A stretch of 5,511 bases of DNA from Planctomycetaceae bacterium. GTDB taxonomy: Bacteria; Planctomycetota; Planctomycetia; Pirellulales; Pirellulaceae. Below the pieces are notes generated by a model. That model saw only the letters and a program-made list of their open reading frames with translations. It was not told the origin of the DNA and ran no database searches. Where the stretch lies: contig SLEY01000610.1 of the NCBI GenBank assembly GCA_007124535.1, positions 1 to 5,511 of the forward strand, read 5' to 3'. Positions 1 to 4,915 of the stretch are shown here, one piece after another. Position 1 is the stretch's first letter. Every line of letters begins with the position of its first letter. The position numbers were made by a program, and so were the translations under genes.

Positions 1-68
1 GCGGCGTCGATTTTCAGAATACGGGCGGTCACGTCACGAATCCGGCTTTCCAGTTCACTTCGGTCCAC
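1..68 (-). CDS. Partial N-terminus of a possible acyl carrier protein
   Basis: Only the first 22 codons lie in the window; the gene runs off the left edge. Reading leftward from a GTG at 68-66 gives MDRSELESRIRDVTARIL followed by KIDA. The GTG has a good ribosome binding site, GGGAG at 81-77 on the minus strand, eight bases upstream, and I found no better start in this frame nearby. The pattern of an acidic start, a first amphipathic helix with I-R-D-V followed by a short hydrophobic-basic turn and an I-D-A resembles the opening helix of acyl carrier proteins, which carry fatty or polyketide acyl chains on a phosphopantetheine arm. The diagnostic D-S-L attachment site would lie outside the window, so this is inference from helix pattern alone. 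Another small helical protein is possible. It is divergent from the gene at 398. Confidence 0.45.
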   Translation of the reverse strand, partial: MDRSELESRIRDVTARILKIDA

Positions 69-76
69 GGCGATAT

Positions 77-81
77 CTCCC
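77..81 (-). promoter_or_regulatory. Ribosome binding site deciding a GTG start
   Basis: The minus strand reads GGGAG here, eight bases before the GTG at 68-66. This Shine-Dalgarno match is the main reason for choosing GTG as the start of the left-edge gene. Confidence 0.5.
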
Positions 82-316
82 TTCGAATACGGATGGCACA
101 GATGCTCCGAACGGCACGAGCTGCAAAAAAAATCCGTGCTCTGAACAGAAAACATGACGGCGGCTCTTCCGGGTGTCAACTGTACGTACCAAACTTTCTG
201 ACTTGAATCCGACAACCCGTACATCCGTCACCCCGTCGCCCGTCCTGACACGAATCTTCGGAAAAACTCGTATCAGCCGTATTCCAGTCCGGGTTGGCCT
301 CCGCGGACCCGTTCGC

Positions 317-344
317 TTGATTTGTCTTGCCGACTTGGTATGCT
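317..344 (+). promoter_or_regulatory. Weak candidate promoter for the TIGR03000 operon
   Basis: TTGATT at 317-322 and TATGCT at 339-344 are separated by 16 bases and each match the sigma-70 consensus at four of six positions. Transcription would begin near 351, giving a leader of roughly 47 bases that includes the T8 run at 361-368. A second TTGACG at 351-356 has no good -10 partner. Matches this weak occur by chance, and planctomycete promoters are poorly defined. Confidence 0.25.
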
Positions 345-387
345 CGACTGTTGACGAAAGTTTTTTTTCTGTTGCGAATTGACTGAC

Positions 388-393
388 GGAGGT
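388..393 (+). promoter_or_regulatory. Ribosome binding site of the TIGR03000 gene
   Basis: GGAGGT at 388-393 is a full Shine-Dalgarno core, but only four bases separate it from the ATG at 398. It supports that ATG as the start. Confidence 0.6.
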
Positions 394-397
394 CCCC

Positions 398-1603
398 ATG
401 TCTCGAACAGCCGTCCTGAAACTCGCGCCTGTCGTCCTGGTCGCCGGGCTGGTGCTGACCGCCAGCATCGAACAGGCGCAGGCGTGGTGGTACGTCCCCG
501 CCTACCCCGGCCGCGTGTATGGATACACCGTCAGACCGATCTATCGCCGACCCCTGCTGCGGCATTGGGGCTACTACCACCGGCCGCTGGTCCGCTGGCA
601 CCATTGGCGGGCATATCGCCACTGGCCCACCGTGACGTACTACGCGCCGGTTTACCGTACGAGCTACATCTATCCTGGATACTACGGTTGCTGCGCGACC
701 GTTCCCCCGACCGTGGTGTACCTGGACGGTCATGCGCCGCGTTGGGCGCCGGCGGAACCGCGTCCGCCCGTTCCGTCGAATTCGGAGCCCCCGGTGGAGA
801 ATCACGAGCCGGAATTGCCGCCAGTCCGCCAACCGGATCCCCCGCCGGATCCGCCGGAGAACATGGAGGCGGCCGAGCGGTCGGTGTACGAGGAACCGGT
901 GGACGAAGACCCTCTGGATGAGGAGCCTCTGGAAGCACCGGACGACGACGATCCGGTGGAGCCACCAGTTCTGGACGATCCTTTGGACGAGCCGCCGACC
1001 CTGGAGTTTCCTCAGGATGAGCCGGCCCTGCCGTTCGAACCCGCCCCGGCGTTGCCGCTGGTCCCGGACGAGGCGCGAACGTCGCCCGCGCCACCGGGCG
1101 CCACGATTTTGGCGGTCGAGGTTCCCGAGGACGCACGCGTTTATGTCAATGGCCTCCCCACCCGGACCATGGGCAGCTTCCGCCAGTACCTCTCGCGCGG
1201 GTTGCAGGATGGCCAGGAGTATACCTACGAGATGCGAGCCGAGGTCGATCGCGATGGGCAGGTGCTGAGCGAGACGCGGGCGGTGACGGTTCAGGCGGGC
1301 CAACGGGCGCGGGTGGCGTTCCAACTGCAGACCCCGGAACCGGCCGAAACGCAGCTGACGTTGCGGGTGCCCGAGCGGGCGCGGGTGACGCTGGAAGGCC
1401 GCCAGACGCAGGCGGTGGGCAGCCAACGGCAGTTTGTCACGCAGGCGCTGGCCGAGGGCCAGGTCTGGTCCGATTATCGGGTGGTGGTCGAGATCGAAGA
1501 GGACGGCGTAGTAGAGACGCGGGAAGAGCGGTTGCGGCTGGTCGGCGGCCGGCAGCACGAGTTGGCTTTCGATTTCGACTCGCCGCAAATCGCTGCCCGT
1601 TAG
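398..1603 (+). CDS. Exported protein with two TIGR03000 domains
   Basis: This 401-residue protein starts at an ATG behind a GGAGGT site. Residues 1-29 form a signal peptide with a basic start, a hydrophobic core (PVVLVAGLVL) and an A-Q-A cleavage site before W30. Residues 30-98 are extremely aromatic and basic (15 Tyr, 6 Trp, 10 Arg), ending in a Cys-Cys pair at 98-99. Residues about 110-230 are an acidic, proline-rich linker with loose P-x-D/E repeats. Two copies of the planctomycete domain TIGR03000 follow, about 236-310 and 317-393; copy one shows V-P-E-D-A-R-V-Y-V-N-G, then an R-Q-Y turn and the Y-T-Y-E-M-R-A-E strand. The function of TIGR03000 is unknown. The beta-strand pattern and export suggest an envelope role, which is inference. 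The next gene starts 28 bp downstream, so they are probably cotranscribed. Copy two is more divergent, having E-G in place of the N-G turn. Confidence 0.9.
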   Translation: MSRTAVLKLAPVVLVAGLVLTASIEQAQAWWYVPAYPGRVYGYTVRPIYRRPLLRHWGYYHRPLVRWHHWRAYRHWPTVTYYAPVYRTSYIYPGYYGCCATVPPTVVYLDGHAPRWAPAEPRPPVPSNSEPPVENHEPELPPVRQPDPPPDPPENMEAAERSVYEEPVDEDPLDEEPLEAPDDDDPVEPPVLDDPLDEPPTLEFPQDEPALPFEPAPALPLVPDEARTSPAPPGATILAVEVPEDARVYVNGLPTRTMGSFRQYLSRGLQDGQEYTYEMRAEVDRDGQVLSETRAVTVQAGQRARVAFQLQTPEPAETQLTLRVPERARVTLEGRQTQAVGSQRQFVTQALAEGQVWSDYRVVVEIEEDGVVETREERLRLVGGRQHELAFDFDSPQIAAR

Positions 1604-1631
1604 CCCCGGAGCCCCGCGGCGAAAGGAAGCC

Positions 1632-2840
1632 ATGATGCGAACGAATCCTCTCCGGATGCTGGCGCTCGTCGCCTTGCTGCTGGCCGCGCCCCGGGTCCGG
1701 GCGGACAGCGCGCGTTACGAGGTGCGGCCGGGCCAGGACTATCGCACGCTGTTGAATCGCTTGCAGCCCGGCGACGAACTGGTGTTTCTGCCGGGCGAGC
1801 ATGAGGGGGCGGCGATCCTGGATCTCCAAGGCCAGCCGGGCCGCCCGATCACCCTGCGTGGTCAAGTCGGCGCCCGGGGTCGCCGGCCGGTGGTCCAGTT
1901 CACCGGCCGTGGCCAGAATCTGTGGCGGCTGCGCGGGCGGCATCTGGTGGTCCGCGATCTGGAACTCCATGCCACCCATGCCTACGCCATCCGCGTCGAT
2001 CGGGCCGAACACGTGCGGATCGAACATTGTACGTTCCGCGATTGCGGTGGCGGCGACCTCAGCGCCAATTCGGCGGACGTCCATGCGCTGCATGTCGTCC
2101 ACTGTACCTTCACCGGTTCGCGGAGGACGCCGGTGTACATCGGCCACCACGACGGCCGCCTGCAGATCACCGACTTTCGCTTCGAAGGCAATCGCATCGA
2201 CGGCCGGCGGATCGAAGGCGGCATTGGCTACGGCATCCAGTTGAAATTGAACGTCACCGGCGGGCAGATTCGCGGCAACTGGATCAGCGGCACGCGCGGC
2301 CCGGGGATCATGGTCTACGGCGCGCGGCAGGACGACCCGGATTTGGCGAATGTGGTCGAGGGCAATGTGGTGCTCGCAGCGCGGAACAACCCGGGGATTG
2401 TGGTAGGCGGCGGCCCGGCCCGGATCCGGGGTAATCTGGTGGCCGACAATCCCCAAGGCGGGATCGCAGTGATCGACTACGGTGGACGCGACCTGCTGGG
2501 CGGCATTCAGATTCACGAGAATACGCTGGTGGCCAACGGTTCCTTCGATCTCAGTTTCCGAGGGAACCTGCGGGAGTTGCGAGCGGAACAGAACCGGATC
2601 GTGGCCCGCCCGGGCGGGCCCGGCATCCGAGGCCCCCAGTCGGTATTAGGTCGCCACCCAGTCGAACCGGCCGGCGAGGCCCTGCGGCAACGGATTACCC
2701 GGTTGCGAGACACCGAACCGGTTCTCCGTTCCGAACCGCTCCTGCCGCCCGGACCGCTGGACGCCGCCGAATTGAACGCTTGGTTGGATCGCTGGCTCGA
2801 AGACTCCGACGCCGCCAACTCGGACGACACGTCCGGTTAG
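1632..2840 (+). CDS. Exported right-handed parallel beta-helix protein
   Basis: This 402-residue protein begins at ATG 1632 (a second ATG follows at 1635) behind AAAGGAAG at 1622-1629. Residues 1-24 are a signal peptide, with probable cleavage after V-R-A. Residues 28-80 carry the P-G-D-E-L-V-F-L-P-G-E-H entry strand and a P-I-T-L-R-G segment, as in polysaccharide-lyase-like beta-helices. From about 95 to 325 come repeating coils with N-x-I/V ladders: V-R-I-E-H-C-T-F, V-V-H-C-T-F, F-E-G-N-R-I-D, I-R-G-N-W-I-S-G, V-E-G-N-V-V, I-R-G-N-L-V, I-H-E-N-T-L-V and A-E-Q-N-R-I-V. The last 60 residues look helical (L-N-A-W-L-D-R-W-L-E). Such folds bind or cleave polysaccharides. I cannot identify catalytic residues, so enzymatic activity is unproven and a structural or binding role is equally possible. 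It is likely the second gene of an operon with the TIGR03000 protein. Confidence 0.88.
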   Translation: MMRTNPLRMLALVALLLAAPRVRADSARYEVRPGQDYRTLLNRLQPGDELVFLPGEHEGAAILDLQGQPGRPITLRGQVGARGRRPVVQFTGRGQNLWRLRGRHLVVRDLELHATHAYAIRVDRAEHVRIEHCTFRDCGGGDLSANSADVHALHVVHCTFTGSRRTPVYIGHHDGRLQITDFRFEGNRIDGRRIEGGIGYGIQLKLNVTGGQIRGNWISGTRGPGIMVYGARQDDPDLANVVEGNVVLAARNNPGIVVGGGPARIRGNLVADNPQGGIAVIDYGGRDLLGGIQIHENTLVANGSFDLSFRGNLRELRAEQNRIVARPGGPGIRGPQSVLGRHPVEPAGEALRQRITRLRDTEPVLRSEPLLPPGPLDAAELNAWLDRWLEDSDAANSDDTSG

Positions 2841-2877
2841 CATCTGCCAAGAAATAACAATGGCACTGTTCGGCGCG

Positions 2878-2955
2878 GGTCTCTGACCCCGCCGACCGAA
2901 GGTCTCCCACCGATAGGGGAGACCTTCGGTCGACCGGGTGGCTCGGTCAGAGACC
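2878..2955. repeat. Nested palindrome (78 nt), REP-like
   Basis: An outer perfect 11-bp inverted repeat (GGTCTCTGACC at 2878-2888, its complement at 2945-2955) encloses an inner perfect 16-bp inverted repeat (CGACCGAAGGTCTCCC at 2893-2908, complement at 2917-2932) with an 8-base loop. All four arms share the core GGTCTC/GAGACC. No T run follows on either strand, so it is not a standard intrinsic terminator, though it lies 37 bp after the stop of the beta-helix gene and may protect or attenuate the transcript. It may be one copy of a dispersed palindromic element; a genome search would decide. Confidence 0.75.
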
Positions 2956-3030
2956 GGCCACATCGCTACGAGTAGATCATTTCCTGCGAGTTGCCTGATT
3001 GCTCTCGGCTTGGTAGGTTCGTCCGTTTCG

Positions 3031-3060
3031 TATTCGTATTCGTACTCGTATTCGTATTCG
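3031..3060 (+). repeat. TATTCG hexamer tandem repeat
   Basis: Five hexamers run in tandem: TATTCG twice, TACTCG once, TATTCG twice. The preceding six bases (GTTTCG) look like a decayed unit. The unit length is a multiple of three, so translation gives a Tyr-Ser dipeptide run, but no supported gene covers it. It lies about 120 bp before the heptamer arrays. Confidence 0.85.
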
Positions 3061-3180
3061 ATCGACTCGTTGCCCGAGGTTTGCGTTCGTGGGATCAACC
3101 GAGTCAGCGGCGACAGCCTCCGTCATCAAGCGGCTTCACCACGTCGGCTCGATTCGTCATCCGCCCTCTTTCGAGTACGA

Positions 3181-3391
3181 GCACCAAGCACCAAGCACCA
3201 GCACCAAGCACCAGCACCAAGCACCAGCACCAAGCACCAAGAACCAAGCACCAAGCACCAAGCACCAAGCACCAAGCACCAAGCACCAAGCACCAAGCAC
3301 CAAGCACCAAGCACCAAGCACCAAGCACCAGCACCAAGCACCAGCACCAAGCACCAGCACCAAGCACCAAGCACCAAGCACCAAGCACCAA
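3181..3391 (+). repeat. GCACCAA heptamer tandem array
   Basis: I count 31 units over 211 bp: 25 heptamers (24 GCACCAA and one GAACCAA variant at 3241-3247) and six hexamers GCACCA lacking the last A. The order of lengths is 7-7-6-7-6-7-6-7-7, the variant, eleven 7s, then 6-7-6-7-6 and five 7s. It resembles the short tandemly repeated heptanucleotides known from cyanobacteria in unit length and intergenic position; the unit sequence differs. With a period of seven every frame is open on both strands, so the S-T-K-H-Q-A-P and G-A-W-C-L-V-L translations are not evidence of a protein. Confidence 0.95.
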
Positions 3392-3392
3392 G

Positions 3393-3504
3393 CTACCACC
3401 TACCACCTACCACCTACCACCTACCACCTACCGCCTACCGCCTACCACCTACCGCCTACCACCTACCACCTACCACCTACCGCCTACCACCTACCGCCTA
3501 CCAC
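3393..3504 (+). repeat. CTACCRC heptamer tandem array
   Basis: Sixteen units of exactly 7 bp occupy 112 bp with no length variants. Each is CTACCAC or CTACCGC; with A and G marking the sixth base, the order is AAAAAGGAGAAAGAGA. The array abuts the GCACCAA array with only one base between, and both share an ACC core and the 7-bp period. The minus strand reads GTGGTAG or GCGGTAG, giving GG pairs every one or two bases. No gene is supported across it. Confidence 0.95.
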
Positions 3505-3566
3505 CTCTTTTCTCCGATCCCCGAGTGCGATGCCGGTACCCTCCCTGTTTTGGTCAGGCGGAAAGG

Positions 3567-3598
3567 GAAGGGAAAAACTGCGGGGGAGGGCCGGGGTT
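3567..3598 (+). other. G-rich patch
   Basis: Five G runs lie here: 3567-3569, 3572-3574, 3584-3588, 3590-3592 and 3595-3598, with intervening lengths 2, 9, 1 and 2. One gap exceeds the usual seven-base limit for a canonical G-quadruplex, so this is only a loose candidate. The rest of 3505-3653 shows nothing recognisable. Confidence 0.3.
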
Positions 3599-3653
3599 GG
3601 CGCGAGGGGTATTCACGGCGGCGGGCCGATTTGACGAGGACCGTCTGGCGCAT

Positions 3654-3687
3654 GACAAAACGCCGTGTCGATGGCTCGACACGGCGT
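3654..3687 (-). terminator. Intrinsic terminator of the lipoprotein gene
   Basis: Arms at 3660-3671 and 3676-3687 form a perfect 12-bp stem (ACGCCGTGTCGA and its complement) with a TGGC loop. On the minus strand the stem is followed by TTTTGTC. It lies 27 bp beyond the TGA of the minus-strand lipoprotein gene, in the right place and orientation for a rho-independent terminator. The T run is short. Confidence 0.8.
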
Positions 3688-3714
3688 CACGAAGGCTTCC
3701 GCAGCCGATACGGC

Positions 3715-4290
3715 TCAGTAGGTGGCCGACATGCCGAAGTCCGGATCGCCCACCATGTGGAAATGGTTGTTGTCGATGTAGATCACTTCCATCGCATCTT
3801 CGTTCCGCGTGGTGTACGGCACCGGCCAGCCGACGCGGGTCACCTCGGTGAAGTAGACCGTGCATTTGAAGTGAACGTGGTGCAGTTGCACCGGTCCGAT
3901 CAGCGGGACCACCCGCGGCGGATCCACATAATCCGCGATCTTCTCCTTGACAATCCGCACGTTGTTCCGCTGAACCTCGTGCAAGAGGGGCAAGCCGCCT
4001 TGGGTCGGTCGAGCCCGTTCCAGGGCCCGCATGACTTGGTCATCACTGGGTTCGTCCAAGCCGGTCGTCGGAGCGCCGGGTGTGAGCGGCCCCAGGATCG
4101 GGACGTTGTTGTAGCGTTTGTCCTCCCAGTACCGGTCTTCCTGCTGTTTCTGGAAGTAGGGACTGAGCGGTACCGGAACAGCCAGGGGCCCAAGCGAGTT
4201 GCCGCGCGACGGACTGATGCAGCCGGTGGCGCTGAGGCAGGCACAAGCCAGCAGAGCGTAACTCGCCAGAGAAAGCGTCTTTTTGGACAT
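3715..4290 (-). CDS. Putative lipoprotein of unknown function
   Basis: This 191-residue protein starts at ATG 4290-4288 with GAGGG at 4302-4298, seven bases upstream. It opens M-S-K-K, then a hydrophobic segment (residues 5-20) and A-T-G-C with Cys24 as the likely lipidation site; alanine at -3 makes this a weak lipobox. Residues 60-80 hold a proline/glycine-rich stretch (V-P-I-L-G-P-L-T-P-G-A-P), and 80-125 are helical and charged (D-D-Q-V-M-R-A-L-E-R-A-R, then V-R-I-V-K-E-K-I-A-D-Y-V-D-P-P). The C-terminal part is strand-like and rich in His: H-H-V-H-F-K-C-T-V-Y-F at 137-147 and I-D-N-N-H-F-H-M-V-G-D at 172-182. I recognise no named domain. It looks like a planctomycete-specific family, but that is an impression. 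It stands alone with its own terminator. A plain Sec signal with cleavage near residue 23 is the alternative to lipidation. Confidence 0.85.
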   Translation of the reverse strand: MSKKTLSLASYALLACACLSATGCISPSRGNSLGPLAVPVPLSPYFQKQQEDRYWEDKRYNNVPILGPLTPGAPTTGLDEPSDDQVMRALERARPTQGGLPLLHEVQRNNVRIVKEKIADYVDPPRVVPLIGPVQLHHVHFKCTVYFTEVTRVGWPVPYTTRNEDAMEVIYIDNNHFHMVGDPDFGMSATY

Positions 4291-4297
4291 AAGAGAA

Positions 4298-4302
4298 CCC
4301 TC
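4298..4302 (-). promoter_or_regulatory. Ribosome binding site of the lipoprotein gene
   Basis: The minus strand reads GAGGG seven bases before the ATG at 4290. It is a partial but well-spaced Shine-Dalgarno match. I could not identify a convincing promoter further upstream. Confidence 0.5.
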
Positions 4303-4806
4303 GATTTTCAGAAGCCTTCGTCTGATGTAGTTATCGTGTGAATTTGGGGCGAACTTGCGGCTTTTTCGGATCTTTCCGAAAATCGGGGCCCTGCCTGTGG
4401 GTGGTTCGGCATGATTTCAAGGGGGGATTCGCGTGCCGCGAATCACAATGGACGTTACATAGCACCCATAAGAGCGAATAAAACGGCTCGAACGAGAAGC
4501 ATTCAATCGATCCGTAGGTTGGGGGGGTTCTGCCCGACGGACGTAGAATCACCAACAAGAACGTCGCACTGTTTACGATTCCCCACTGCGGATCCACCAA
4601 GGGGATTGTCAGGCAGGAATGTCCGGCGATGCCCCGGGTGGATCTCCAGCGAGGGATGGGTGATCCCTGGGGCGATCTTGACGTCTTCCAGCGCGGCCAG
4701 CATCAGATCGACCGCGGTGCGGGGGGGATCGGTCGTTGGAATGGGAGCGCGCGATTCAGCGACGCCCCGACGAGATTCTCCAACATCTTCTGCGCAGCCG
4801 AAGCGA
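4303..4806. other. Intergenic stretch without a convincing gene
   Basis: About 500 bp upstream of the lipoprotein gene hold no complete gene I can defend. Two small hairpins are visible: 8-bp arms at 4363-4370 / 4375-4382 (TTTTCGGA and complement, 4-base loop) and 8-bp arms at 4426-4433 / 4437-4444 (GATTCGCG and complement, 3-base loop); neither has a following T run. There are G runs of six or seven at 4421, 4521 and 4721. A minus-strand stretch near 4625-4755 has coding-like third positions but no start, no upstream continuation and no recognisable family, so it may be a gene remnant. Confidence 0.5.
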
Positions 4807-4875
4807 TCAGGCCTCGGCTGCGTCTCGGGCACCGTCCGTTACCAGGGCGAGCCCATCCGCGAGGGCAGGATTCTG
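4807..4875 (+). pseudogene. Fragment of a regulatory-like (VSGTV) lipoprotein domain
   Basis: The plus strand encodes G-L-G-C followed by VSGTVRYQGEPIREGRI. This fits the opening of the carboxypeptidase-regulatory-like beta-sandwich found in small planctomycete lipoproteins: V-S-G-x-V-x-Y-x-G-x-P-I-x-x-G-x-I, with the L-G-C just before it plausible as the end of a lipobox. Codons up to the end of the match are GC-rich in third position. Before the match there is no signal peptide or start, and after it the frame loses the expected F-x-P strand and runs antisense into the DUF1559 gene. Such lipoproteins commonly sit beside DUF1559 genes on the same strand; this piece is inverted. A chance translation of the opposite strand cannot be fully excluded, because the minus strand also stays open here. 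Confidence 0.45.
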
Positions 4876-4893
4876 ACCGTTGGCGAGATGAAC

Positions 4894-4913
4894 CCGCCCC
4901 GACAACCGGGCGG
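4894..4913 (-). terminator. Small GC hairpin after the DUF1559 gene
   Basis: CCGCCC at 4894-4899 pairs with GGGCGG at 4908-4913 across an eight-base loop, two bases beyond the TAA of the minus-strand DUF1559 gene. The position suits a transcription end, but no T run follows, so it is a weak candidate. Confidence 0.25.
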
Positions 4914-4915
4914 AA

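Larger units (their letters stand above)
69..397. other. Divergent intergenic region
   Basis: This 329-bp stretch separates the minus-strand left-edge gene from the plus-strand gene at 398, so it should carry two outward-facing promoters. It is visibly less GC-rich than the flanking genes. It contains an A8 run at 125-132 and a T8 run at 361-368. I see no RNA gene, riboswitch or strong palindrome. Open frames crossing it lack ribosome binding sites and resemble no known protein. Confidence 0.6.

Noticed and set aside
176..1633. Minus-strand open frame of 485 codons antisense to the TIGR03000 gene
   Set aside because: The plus-strand protein has a signal peptide, ribosome binding site and two recognisable domains; the antisense frame is Arg/His-rich with no recognisable domain and is open because of high GC.
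1437..2516. Minus-strand open frame of 359 codons antisense to the beta-helix gene
   Set aside because: It has no recognisable family, and the plus-strand frame shows clear beta-helix coils with a signal peptide.
2878..2955. Intrinsic terminator for the beta-helix gene
   Set aside because: The stems are strong, but no T run follows either on the plus strand; annotated as a palindromic repeat instead.
3104..3406. Minus-strand frames with G-A-W-C-L-V-L repeats that look like membrane segments
   Set aside because: They are translations of the GCACCAA array in all minus frames; no start signal or unique sequence.
3181..3504. CRISPR array
   Set aside because: Units are 6-7 bp and contiguous with no spacers; no cas genes nearby.
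2938..4341. Plus-strand open frame of 467 codons
   Set aside because: Most of its middle is translation of heptamer arrays, and its remainder is antisense to the lipoprotein gene; no ribosome binding site.
4363..4382. Terminator hairpin upstream of the lipoprotein gene
   Set aside because: The 8-bp stem has T and A tracts inside the stem itself but no T run after it in either direction, and no gene ends there.
4331..4600. Minus-strand open frame of 89 codons
   Set aside because: Codon use is unlike neighbouring genes, with no ribosome binding site or recognisable motif.
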